NCBI GenBank assembly: GCA_023447635.1 | Contig: JAEXNA010000162.1 | Span: 1 to 64,000 of the forward strand | DNA: 64,000 nt | Source of the DNA: Vulcanimicrobiota bacterium | GTDB lineage: Bacteria > Vulcanimicrobiota > Xenobia > Xenobiales > JADMJV01 | Reading direction: 5' to 3' | Shown: positions 1-7,557 of the stretch, piece after piece | How positions within the stretch are numbered: the first letter of the stretch is position 1 | Layout of the letters: each line of letters starts with the position of its first letter | Made by a program: the position numbers and the translations under genes | The notes under the pieces: model-generated | The model's input: only the letters and a program-made list of their open reading frames with translations | Told to the model about the DNA's origin: nothing | Databases searched by the model: none

Positions 1-46
1 CGTGAATCTCGTTATCAGTCAGGAAAAAATCGGGTTTGCGTGCCAC
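1..46 (-). CDS. 5' end of a truncated unknown protein gene
   Basis: Read on the minus strand, a GTG start at 46-44 is preceded by a strong ribosome binding site, GGAGG at 58-54, with a 7-nt spacer. The 15 codons before the window edge read VARKPDFFLTDNEIH with no stop. Nothing more can be said about the product because the rest lies outside the window. The good ribosome binding site and spacing are the only support. I do not recognise the family. Confidence 0.5.
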   Translation of the reverse strand, partial: MARKPDFFLTDNEIH

Positions 47-129
47 GGTATTACCTCCGCGTAGCACGTTCAACACGCAATCGAAAAGTCATGCCAATAC
101 CATGTCAAATCAACGCACGGAAGTTTAGC

Positions 130-178
130 AACAGAAAGGGTCGCTTGTCCCGGTCCCGCGCAGGTGACCCTTTCTGTT
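130..178. repeat. 13-bp perfect inverted repeat (hairpin)
   Basis: AACAGAAAGGGTC at 130-142 and its exact reverse complement at 166-178 flank a 23-nt loop. It lies between the start of the truncated minus-strand gene and the small ORF at 206. There is no clean T-run on either side, so a terminator call is weak. It could be an operator, a leader structure, or a terminator for transcription arriving from the right. Confidence 0.45.
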
Positions 179-205
179 AGTCGGCCCTCCTGTTAGGCTC
201 AGGTT

Positions 206-304
206 ATGAGAAACTTCAGAGCCTTCATCTTCGCTCTTGCTCTCTCTGGTCCGGCCTTTGCTGATGATCAGGCCCTGGCGATGACCAGTCCATTGCGTAA
301 CTAG
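206..304 (+). CDS. Tiny possible secreted peptide (32 aa), or remnant of a gene
   Basis: ATG at 206 opens a 32-codon ORF ending in TAG at 302-304. The N-terminus is a textbook signal sequence: MRNFR, then a hydrophobic stretch FIFALALSGPAFA, with an AFA cleavage site before DDQ. Only about 13 residues would remain after cleavage. It may be a real small exported peptide or the 5' stub of a degraded secreted-protein gene. No strong ribosome binding site is visible. It is too short to assign to a family. Confidence 0.3.
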   Translation: MRNFRAFIFALALSGPAFADDQALAMTSPLRN

Positions 305-377
305 ACGCCTTCGGCGGCGCGATTCCGGCATTGCTCGGAATTACACTAGCTCGCCTGACGCATCTGCCTCCGCTGCG

Positions 378-803
378 TTAGTCGCGCCGCTCGATCCACT
401 CTTGTCCGAGCCTGAGCAGTCGGTCCTCGCTGACGGCGGTCCAACGATGTGGCTCCCCAGGAAGCATCATCCCCACAGGCTTGAACGGACCGAACGACCC
501 GTCATAGGTCTCATCGACGCTGAAAGCGGTCTGACCCAAGGTGGGAATCCAGAGCACCAGGGGGCCTTCGGGCAGTGCTCCCGCCACAGCGAGGTCGACC
601 ACTCGCGGGAAGCTTCCGTTGGCCCAGAGCAGCCCCACGATGTCTTCAAAGGCCAGCAGCTTCCCACTCCACCCAGCCATCATCAAGCCGTGGTTGGCAG
701 GACCATTCCACGGACGAGCCATTTGCGCAGAGCCCTGGCGCAGCGTTTCGACGACGGCGAGGGCGCCCAACTCGTGAAGCAAGGGCAGAGACAGTGCACG
801 CAT
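378..803 (-). CDS. Hypothetical protein, 141 aa, co-transcribed with AraC-type regulator
   Basis: I do not recognise this family. The ATG at 803 is only 2 nt after the stop of the AraC-type regulator gene, so the two are almost certainly one transcript. The product is a small soluble protein with no signal peptide or membrane segment. It is rich in Trp, Gly and Leu and reads like a compact globular fold. It ends WIERRD before a TAA stop. The tight coupling suggests a role linked to the regulator or to the divergent aldo/keto reductase, but that is inference only. Confidence 0.6.
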   Translation of the reverse strand: MRALSLPLLHELGALAVVETLRQGSAQMARPWNGPANHGLMMAGWSGKLLAFEDIVGLLWANGSFPRVVDLAVAGALPEGPLVLWIPTLGQTAFSVDETYDGSFGPFKPVGMMLPGEPHRWTAVSEDRLLRLGQEWIERRD

Positions 804-805
804 CT

Positions 806-1720
806 CTACCCCGCTGCCGGCGCCAGCAGCGACTCGCGCAGGCGCAGCGCGTCCTGGCTGGGAGGGGTGCCGAACAGGCGGCGGTACTCGCGGCTGAACT
901 GCGAGGCGCTCTCGTAGCCGACTTCGAGCGCGACCTGGCTGACCTCGCTGGGACGGGAGAGCAGCAGGCGACGGGCCTCGTGCAGTCGGATACCTTTGAT
1001 GAACTGCAGAGGGCTCAGCCCGGTGACGGCGCGGAAGTGACGGTGGAAGGAGGTCGGACTCATCGCCGACGCCTCGGCCAGGTCCTCCACCCGGAACGGC
1101 CGAGCGTAGTCGCTGCGGATAAGGCGAATCGCTCTCTGAACCTGGGCCACCGGCCCCTCGGGCAGGGCCATTTGCGCGACCATCGCCCCGCGCGGTCCTA
1201 AGAGCAGTCGATACAGAATCTCGTTTTCGATCATCGGTCCCAGCACGGGAATATGCTCCGGCTCATCCAGCAGACGGACCAGGCGAAGCAGCGGGTCGCG
1301 CAGGTCCGCCTCCAACTTCTCCGTGGCCAGCCCCCTCAGGGGCGCCACCTCTCTGGGACGGCTCGGCATCTCCAACAGCAGGGCGGCCACCTTGTCCAGG
1401 TCCAGACGCAGGGTCATGCCGTGGCACGGACCCTCCACCACCCTTCCCTGGACCGGCACGTCCAGCGAAGAGACCAGGTAGGTGCCGGGGTCGTAGCTTA
1501 GCTCTTCCTCCCCCAGCTGCAGCCGTTTCCGTCCCGAGGCCACCACGCAGAGCAAAGGGTGGTAGACGTAGGCGCTGTTTTCCGTCACGCAGTCCGAACG
1601 GCTCAGGATCAGGCCCGGGATCGGCGTCTCGGTCATCGGCCTGTGGCAGTGGCGGGCGCAAAGCTCGCCCAGTTCCCTCATCGACAAGGTTGGCTCTCCC
1701 AGGTTGGTCGTTTTAGGCAA
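806..1720 (-). CDS. AraC family transcriptional regulator (AraC_N + HTH_18, YqhC-like)
   Basis: 304 aa. Residues 1-190 match the AraC_N type of sensor domain: YHPLLCVVASGRKRLQLGE is the typical cupin-like segment found in YqhC-type regulators. Residues 195-295 form the double helix-turn-helix DNA-binding domain, with SPTSFHRHFRAVTGLSPLQF in the first HTH and SQVALEVGYESASQFSREY in the second. It is divergent from the aldo/keto reductase at 1776, with only 55 bp between the starts. This arrangement is typical of an aldehyde-responsive activator next to its target reductase (compare yqhC-yqhD/dkgA). The inducer is not known here. The 141-aa gene follows in the same direction. Confidence 0.88.
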   Translation of the reverse strand: MPKTTNLGEPTLSMRELGELCARHCHRPMTETPIPGLILSRSDCVTENSAYVYHPLLCVVASGRKRLQLGEEELSYDPGTYLVSSLDVPVQGRVVEGPCHGMTLRLDLDKVAALLLEMPSRPREVAPLRGLATEKLEADLRDPLLRLVRLLDEPEHIPVLGPMIENEILYRLLLGPRGAMVAQMALPEGPVAQVQRAIRLIRSDYARPFRVEDLAEASAMSPTSFHRHFRAVTGLSPLQFIKGIRLHEARRLLLSRPSEVSQVALEVGYESASQFSREYRRLFGTPPSQDALRLRESLLAPAAG

Positions 1721-1775
1721 GCCGGCGGCAGCTTCTGTCTACCGAGCGGCTCGACTTCTACACTACGCTAACCCC

Positions 1776-2855
1776 ATGAGCAACATCAACATGAACTATC
1801 AACTGCTGGGCCGCAGCGGCCTGCGAGTGTCGGACCTGAGCCTGGGAACCATGACCTTTGGCGAAGACTGGGGCTGGGGATCGAGCAAGGACGAGTCCCG
1901 TCGGATCTACGACGCCTACCGCGAGGCCGGCGGCAACTTTATCGACACCGCCAACATCTACACCAACGGATCCAGCGAGAAACTGGTGGGAGAGTTTGTC
2001 GCCGGGCATCGGGAAGAGGTGGTCCTCGCCACCAAGTACACCAATGCGGTGGCACCTTTCTCTGGCCGGGTGGGAACGGACCCTAACGGTGGAGGGAACC
2101 AGCGCAAGAATATGGTGCAGGCGGTCGAGGCCAGCCTCAAGCGCCTGGGCACCGACTACATCGACCTCTACTGGGTCCATATCTGGGACGGCATCACGCC
2201 GGCCGAAGAGGTCATGCGCGCGCTCGACGACCTGGTCCGATCAGGCAAAGTGCTCTACATCGGAATCTCGGACGCGCCCGCCTGGGTGGTGTCCAAATCG
2301 AACGCTCTAGCCGAACTTCGAGGGTGGACCCGCTATGTCGGACTGCAGATCGAATACAGCCTGTTAGAGCGCACGGTCGAGCGCGACCTCGTGCCGATGG
2401 CCATCGACGAGCAGATGACCGTGGTCGCCTGGTCGCCGCTCAAGAACGGCGTGCTGAGCGGCAAATATCTGCCCGAAAAGGGCGGACAGTCCGCCGTCGA
2501 CGGCGCTCGACTGCACAGCGAGATGATGAAGGGCTTCGGCCAGGGTCTCGACGATGTCCATCACATCGTTCGCGAAGTGGTCGCGGTGGCCGAAGAACTC
2601 GAGGCGACCCCGGCTCAGGTTGCGCTGGCCTGGCTCTACAGCAGGCCGGTCCCCGTTATCCCGATCGTCGGGGCAAGAAAGCTGGAGCAGTTCCAGGACA
2701 ACTTACGAAGCCTGACGCTGAAGCTCTCTCCCGAGCAGCGGCAAAGGTTGGATCAGGCAACAGCGGTATCGCTGGGGTTCCCTCACGAATTCCTACACGC
2801 CGACGCCGTCAAGGCGATCGTCTTCAACGGGCTGCAGGACCGCATCAGGGTCTGA
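1776..2855 (+). CDS. Aldo/keto reductase
   Basis: 359 aa from ATG 1776; a second in-frame ATG at 1791 (MNYQLLGRSGL) is equally plausible, and neither has a clear ribosome binding site. It is an NADPH-dependent reductase of aldehydes or ketones with a TIM-barrel fold. Family signatures: LGRSGLRVSDLSLGTMTFG at the N-terminus, catalytic Asp in NFIDTANIY with the Tyr just after it, Lys in VVLATKYTN, and His in YWVHIWD. The C-terminal cofactor-binding segment includes VPVIPIVGARKLEQ. It is divergent from the AraC-type regulator, which is its likely controller. A hairpin at 2865-2897 follows the stop codon. Confidence 0.92.
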   Translation: MSNINMNYQLLGRSGLRVSDLSLGTMTFGEDWGWGSSKDESRRIYDAYREAGGNFIDTANIYTNGSSEKLVGEFVAGHREEVVLATKYTNAVAPFSGRVGTDPNGGGNQRKNMVQAVEASLKRLGTDYIDLYWVHIWDGITPAEEVMRALDDLVRSGKVLYIGISDAPAWVVSKSNALAELRGWTRYVGLQIEYSLLERTVERDLVPMAIDEQMTVVAWSPLKNGVLSGKYLPEKGGQSAVDGARLHSEMMKGFGQGLDDVHHIVREVVAVAEELEATPAQVALAWLYSRPVPVIPIVGARKLEQFQDNLRSLTLKLSPEQRQRLDQATAVSLGFPHEFLHADAVKAIVFNGLQDRIRV

Positions 2856-2864
2856 GATCTCGGT

Positions 2865-2897
2865 GAGCGCCTGCCAGCGTTTCCCAGGCAGGCGCTC
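2865..2897 (+). terminator. Hairpin after the aldo/keto reductase gene
   Basis: GAGCGCCTGCC at 2865-2875 and its exact reverse complement at 2887-2897 form an 11-bp GC-rich stem with an 11-nt loop, starting 10 nt after the stop. There is no T-tract, so it may stall or protect the transcript rather than terminate it on its own. It separates the reductase gene from fdhD. Confidence 0.5.
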
Positions 2898-2923
2898 GGC
2901 GGCGGGGGCCAAACTTCCCTTCC

Positions 2924-3790
2924 GTGCACAAGAAACGCAGGACCGCCAAGGTCACGACCCGCAGGTTCGAAGGAGATATCCCGCCTCTTCGCAAGCGCGA
3001 CCTGGTGGTGGTAGAAGAGCCGCTCACGGTGATGTGGCAGGCCGCCGAGGGGCCGGTCGAGCGCCTGGCTGCGACCATGCGGACTCCAGGTGAAGACAAC
3101 GAGTTAGCAGCCGGAATGCTCTTCTCCGAGGGGCTGCTGACTCAGCGGGACGAACTCGAGGTGTTAAGCTTCTGTTCGGGGGGAGGCCCTAACGAGCTGA
3201 ACCGGTTGCGGGCTGGTTTGAGGATCCCGCTGGCCGAGGCGCAGCGCCGACTGGCCCATCGCCCCTCCGCCTCGCTACCTCAATCCGCCTGCGGCCTCTG
3301 CGCCTTTGATGAACTGGCCAACCCTAAAGCGCTGCTGGCCTGGGCGGTTGGGTTGAGGCCCCAGGGGGTGGAGGGGGTCTCGCCCGCGACCTCGCTGCTG
3401 CACCTGGGTCTGGAGCACCTGCAGGGAAGCGCTCCCACCTTTGCCGCCACGGGAGCCTCGCACGCCGTGGTGGTGGTGGGAGGCCAGGGGCAAAAACTGG
3501 CCGCTGCCGAGGACGTGGGACGTCACAACGCATGCGACAAAGCGCTCGGCGAGTTGCTGCTGAACCAGCGACCGGTGGAGGGCTCTCCTTTTCGACTCCC
3601 TCCGGAGTGCGGAATCGTCTTCTCCAGTCGTCTCTCCTTCGAGCTCGCGGTGAAGGCGACTCGGGCAGGAGCGGCCTGGATCGCCTCGGTGGGCGCTCCC
3701 ACCCACCTCGCTTTGGAACTGGCCGAAGCCTGCGATATGCCGCTGATCGGTTTTCTTTCCAAAGAGCGCCACAACCGCTACTTGCCCTGA
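2924..3790 (+). CDS. fdhD: Formate dehydrogenase accessory sulfurtransferase FdhD
   Basis: 288 aa, GTG start. FdhD passes sulfur from a cysteine desulfurase (IscS) to the bis-MGD cofactor of formate dehydrogenase-type enzymes. The family's loop cysteines are in SACGLCAF (C123, C126). The hallmark EDVGRHNACDK segment, usually EDVGRHNAVDK, and SSRLSFELAVKA near the C-terminus are both present. No formate dehydrogenase lies nearby, but mobA at 6902-7516 provides another molybdopterin step. The gene stands alone between the reductase gene and the M16 pair. Family assignment is secure; the client enzyme is unknown. Confidence 0.93.
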   Translation: MHKKRRTAKVTTRRFEGDIPPLRKRDLVVVEEPLTVMWQAAEGPVERLAATMRTPGEDNELAAGMLFSEGLLTQRDELEVLSFCSGGGPNELNRLRAGLRIPLAEAQRRLAHRPSASLPQSACGLCAFDELANPKALLAWAVGLRPQGVEGVSPATSLLHLGLEHLQGSAPTFAATGASHAVVVVGGQGQKLAAAEDVGRHNACDKALGELLLNQRPVEGSPFRLPPECGIVFSSRLSFELAVKATRAGAAWIASVGAPTHLALELAEACDMPLIGFLSKERHNRYLP

Positions 3791-3847
3791 TCTCCGGACA
3801 TCGGGTCGAGGCAAAGGATCGCCCCGGACAGCCGAGTATCATGGGCG

Positions 3848-5194
3848 ATGCGGATCAAAAGATATCTTCGTGCCGGCCTGCTGGCCGTCTCGCTTCTGGG
3901 CGTCGCCGCGTCGGCGCAGTCCCTCGTCCCTCCGGGGGCTCAATCCAAAGTTCTTCCCAACGGTATGCGCGCGGTGGTCATTCCGACCGACACCCAGGAC
4001 GTGGTGGCGCTGCAGATCGTCATGAGCGTCGGCTCGCGCAACGAGGTCGAGAAGGGTAAATCGGGTTTTGCTCACTTCTTCGAGCATCTGATGTTCCGAG
4101 GCACCGATCGCTACCCGAGCGCCGCCGCCGACGCGATGCTGAAGCAGGCCGGGGTCGACTCGAACGCCTGGACCTGGGACGACCAGACCGTCTATCACAA
4201 AGTGTTTCTGAAAGAGGACCTGCCGAAGATCCTCGACTACGAGGCCGACCGGTTCCAGAACCTGAAGTACGCCGACCCCGAGTTCCGTACCGAAGCGCTC
4301 GCGGTGCTGGGCGAGTACAACAAGAACAGCGCCAACCCCACCGAGAAGATGTTCGAGCGGCTTCAGGAGTTGGCGTTCACCAAGCACACCTACCAGCACA
4401 CCACCATGGGTTTCCTGGCCGATATCGAGCAGTTCCCAGAAGGGTACGAGTACAGCTGGCAGTTCTTCGACCGGTTCTACCGCCCGGAATACGCCACCCT
4501 GCTGCTGGTCGGCGACGTCGATCCGGAGCCGGCGTTCGCCATGGTCGAGCAAGAGTTCGGCGAATGGAAAAAGGGCGACTACCGCTCGGAGATCCCGGTC
4601 GAACCGCCGCAGACCGAGCCGCGCAAAGATCACATCGTGTGGGATTCTCCGACCCTGCCCTGGGTCATGGTGGGCTATAAGTCGCCCGCCTATAGCGATC
4701 TGAAAAGCGCGGCGGCGCTACAGGTGTGGGAGGCGCTGGCCTTCTCTAAAACCAGCGACCTGTACAAGAACCTGGTGCTAGATCAGCAGATCGTGGACGA
4801 GTTCGACCCGTTCTTCTGGCAAAAGAAAGACCCGTTCCTGGTCGGCCTCTCCGTGCGCGTGAGCGACCCGGCCAGAGTCAAAGAGGTCGAGAAAGAGGTC
4901 CTCAAGACGTTTGAGACGCTGGCAGCTCAGCCAGTCAGCGCCGAAAAGCTCGAAGAGGTCAAGTCGCGCCTGCGCTATTCGTACCTGCAGGGTCTCGACT
5001 CGCCGGCGAATATCGCCTCGAATATCGCCTTCTCCCTCTCCCTCGATCCCGACCTGTCCGCCATCGACCGCTACTACGAGGCGATCGGCGCCGTCACCGC
5101 CGAAGATCTGGCCGCGGTCGCCAAGGCGACCTTCCGTCCCGCCGGCCGCACCCTGATCACCCTGGCCCAGAAAGAAGTGAAGAAAAGAGTATGA
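3848..5194 (+). CDS. M16 family zinc metallopeptidase, catalytic subunit
   Basis: 448 aa. It begins with a signal peptide (MRIKRYLRAGLLAVSLLGVAASAQS) and so is predicted periplasmic. The inverted zinc motif HxxEH is in AHFFEHLMF (H76, E79, H80), with the third ligand Glu about 76 residues later in LGEYNKN (E156), as expected for pitrilysin/processing-peptidase proteins. The second M16 domain (Peptidase_M16_C) occupies roughly residues 190-370. The stop overlaps the start of the next gene in ATGA, which suggests translational coupling and a heterodimer with that non-catalytic partner. Substrates are probably unfolded or small peptides; this is inference from the family. Confidence 0.93.
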   Translation: MRIKRYLRAGLLAVSLLGVAASAQSLVPPGAQSKVLPNGMRAVVIPTDTQDVVALQIVMSVGSRNEVEKGKSGFAHFFEHLMFRGTDRYPSAAADAMLKQAGVDSNAWTWDDQTVYHKVFLKEDLPKILDYEADRFQNLKYADPEFRTEALAVLGEYNKNSANPTEKMFERLQELAFTKHTYQHTTMGFLADIEQFPEGYEYSWQFFDRFYRPEYATLLLVGDVDPEPAFAMVEQEFGEWKKGDYRSEIPVEPPQTEPRKDHIVWDSPTLPWVMVGYKSPAYSDLKSAAALQVWEALAFSKTSDLYKNLVLDQQIVDEFDPFFWQKKDPFLVGLSVRVSDPARVKEVEKEVLKTFETLAAQPVSAEKLEEVKSRLRYSYLQGLDSPANIASNIAFSLSLDPDLSAIDRYYEAIGAVTAEDLAAVAKATFRPAGRTLITLAQKEVKKRV

Positions 5195-6702
5195 GTGTCC
5201 ATCGTAAATGGCGTCGCGGCCTGCTTGGCGCGTTGACGGCTACCGCCCTTACCCTGACCCCGGCCTCGGCTCAGGAGATCCTGGAGATGCCAGGGAGCAG
5301 TCCGCTGGTCGATATCAGCCTGCAGTTCTCGACCGGGGCCGCTCACGACCCGGCGGGCGGCGAAGGCAGCGCCTACTTGACCGCCGCGCTGCTCAGCCAG
5401 GGCGCCACGCAAGAGCGCAGCTACGAAGGGCTGCTGGACCTGTTCTACCCCTGGGCCGTCGAGGTGGGCAGCACCGTCGACAAAGAGATGGTCACCTTCT
5501 CGGCCACCGTGCACAAGGATCACCTGGAAAAGTTCACGCCGCTCTTTGTCGAAATGATGACGCGTCCCGCGTTTTCGGCGGGCGACGTCGAACGGCTGCG
5601 GGAGAAGGCTCAGAATTTGCTGACCCAGGACCTGCGCTCGAACAACGATGAAGAGCTGGGCAAAGAGGCGCTGTATCTGGAGATCTACCCGAAGAGCCAC
5701 CCCTACGGGCATCACGACGCGGGCACCATTTCGGGGCTCAAGACGCTGGACGGCGACAAGCTGAAGGGCTTCTATCAGAGCCAGTTCACCGGGGGGAACT
5801 TCGTGTTGGGAGTAGCTGGAGGATACCCCGAAGGCTACGCTCAGTCGCTACGCGACCGGCTGGTGGAGGAGCTGCCCAAAGCGCAGGCGCCGTCTCGCGA
5901 AGCCAAAAAGGCGATTCCTCACCCTACTCGGCCGGACGGGCGCCGGGTTACTATTGTCGAGAAAGACACCCGGTCGGTCGCTATGTCGATGGGTTTCCCG
6001 ATCGAGGTCAACCGAGCTCACAAAGACTGGACGGCTCTCAATCTGGTGCGTTCGTTCCTGGGCGAGCATCGCTCGTCGAACAGCTACCTTTACCAGCGGC
6101 TGCGGGAAGAGCGGGGGCTAAACTACGGCGACTACGCCTACATCGAATACTTCCCCAACGGGATGTTCCAGTTCCAGCCTGACCCCTACTATGCGCGCAC
6201 GGAGCAGATTTTCCAGATCTGGATTCGACCGGTCCAACCGGAAACCACGCTGTTCGCCCTGCGAGCGACCCTGTTCGAACTCGAGAAGCTGGTCCAGCAC
6301 GGGCTAACCAAGGAGCAATTCGAGGCGACGCGTTCGTTCCTGTCCAAGAACGCTCCGCTGCTGGTCGCTTCCTCGGATCGCCGTCTGGGGTACGCGATGG
6401 ACAGCCGGTTCTATGGCGTCGACCCCTACGTCGAGAAGCTGCGTAAGGAGCTGGCGGCCTTGACGCTCGAGGATGTCAACGACGCCATCAAGCGGCACCT
6501 TCAGGCGGACAACCTCGAAATCGTGCTGGTGGCCAAGAACGCGCCGCAGGTCAAGGCCGAACTGCTGAAAGGCGCTCCTTCGCCGATGAAATACAACAGC
6601 CCCAAGTCCGAGGAGCTGTTGACCGAGGACCGGGTGATCCAGAACTTTCCCATGAACCTGGGGGAAGTTCTGATCGTCCCGGTAGAGCAGATGTTCCGTT
6701 AA
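5191..6702 (+). CDS. M16 family peptidase-like protein, non-catalytic partner
   Basis: 503 aa with signal peptide (MSVHRKWRRGLLGALTATALTLTPASAQE). The fold is clearly M16, but the HxxEH motif is absent: the corresponding N-terminal helix reads SAYLTAALLSQGATQ. It keeps the substrate-side signatures of the C-terminal domain, such as YLYQRLREERGLNYGDYAY, equivalent to the R/Y region that binds the peptide in M16B enzymes. Such active/inactive pairs usually form heterodimers in which the inactive chain completes the substrate chamber. It starts within the stop codon of the catalytic gene. Confidence 0.9.
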   Translation: MSVHRKWRRGLLGALTATALTLTPASAQEILEMPGSSPLVDISLQFSTGAAHDPAGGEGSAYLTAALLSQGATQERSYEGLLDLFYPWAVEVGSTVDKEMVTFSATVHKDHLEKFTPLFVEMMTRPAFSAGDVERLREKAQNLLTQDLRSNNDEELGKEALYLEIYPKSHPYGHHDAGTISGLKTLDGDKLKGFYQSQFTGGNFVLGVAGGYPEGYAQSLRDRLVEELPKAQAPSREAKKAIPHPTRPDGRRVTIVEKDTRSVAMSMGFPIEVNRAHKDWTALNLVRSFLGEHRSSNSYLYQRLREERGLNYGDYAYIEYFPNGMFQFQPDPYYARTEQIFQIWIRPVQPETTLFALRATLFELEKLVQHGLTKEQFEATRSFLSKNAPLLVASSDRRLGYAMDSRFYGVDPYVEKLRKELAALTLEDVNDAIKRHLQADNLEIVLVAKNAPQVKAELLKGAPSPMKYNSPKSEELLTEDRVIQNFPMNLGEVLIVPVEQMFR

Positions 6703-6901
6703 GGCGAAAGCTCCATCGCTCGAACCGGAGGCCCTGTCGACAGATGTCGGCGGGGTCTCGTCCGTTCAGGGGGCAGGGAGGCTTGGCCCGGACCGGATGG
6801 CCCGCAGAGCTGAGGGGGCATTTGCAGGTCCGTCCCGTGTGTGGACCAAGGTGGAGGCGGCTCGGCGGGCACGGGACCCTCCCGCATCCGTAAGCCTACC
6901 T

Positions 6902-7516
6902 CTATCGATCCGGGAATCGGTAGCCGGCCTGCCGAGCCGCCTCGGGCGTGTTGAGGTTGGTGAAAGCGTGTGCTGCGGGACCCCACTCGTCCCGCCACGG
7001 GACGAATTGGGTGTCCCGCCCGGCCAGCCATCGTCCCAGACTCCTCTGCCCCTGGGCCAGCGCCTGGGCCAAGGGCTCTTTGAGCGAGCTGCGATAGGCG
7101 CCGGGCAGCCACTGCTTTCGGCCATAGGCATCGAGGAAGCCGACCATCTCTGCCTGGGCCAGCTTGGTGAAGGCGGAGTGCAAAGCGACGAGCGGAAAAT
7201 ACGGGCTGTCGATAGGCATCAGAATCAGGCCGTCCACCGGACACGCGTTGAGAGCCGCAAAAAGTCCCGCCATGGGACCTTCGCCCGGAAAATCTCCAGG
7301 GTCGCGCAGGCTCTCCCATCCGGGAGCGCTCGCCCCGGTAGAGGTCTCCCCTCCCCCTCCTCCTACCAGTAAGAAGCGGTAGGTGTAATGAGCCTCGAGA
7401 CGCCGCGTCTGGTGCGCGAGCAGACTTTGCCCGTCGGGGCCGATCAGGGTCTGCTTGGGACCTCCCAGGCGGCGCCCCTGGCCTCCCACCAGCAGACCGA
7501 CGGCTGAGGTGGACAT
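6902..7516 (-). CDS. mobA: Molybdenum cofactor guanylyltransferase (MobA-type)
   Basis: 204 aa. It transfers GMP from GTP to molybdopterin, giving the guanine dinucleotide cofactor. The nucleotide-binding loop GLLVGGQGRRLGGPKQ lies at the N-terminus (consensus LAGGxSxRMGxxK). PIDSPYFP is the metal/nucleotide Asp region, and NLNTPE near the C-terminus is the usual MobA finish. It is the last gene of the minus-strand run, 41 nt after the PBP stop. With fdhD nearby on the plus strand it indicates that the cell uses a bis-MGD molybdenum or tungsten enzyme. The 199 bp between its stop and the M16 gene hold no recognised feature. Confidence 0.88.
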   Translation of the reverse strand: MSTSAVGLLVGGQGRRLGGPKQTLIGPDGQSLLAHQTRRLEAHYTYRFLLVGGGGGETSTGASAPGWESLRDPGDFPGEGPMAGLFAALNACPVDGLILMPIDSPYFPLVALHSAFTKLAQAEMVGFLDAYGRKQWLPGAYRSSLKEPLAQALAQGQRSLGRWLAGRDTQFVPWRDEWGPAAHAFTNLNTPEAARQAGYRFPDR

Positions 7517-7557
7517 CGGAGGCGCAGGTGAGACTCCAGGGCTCAGGGGCAGGGGAT

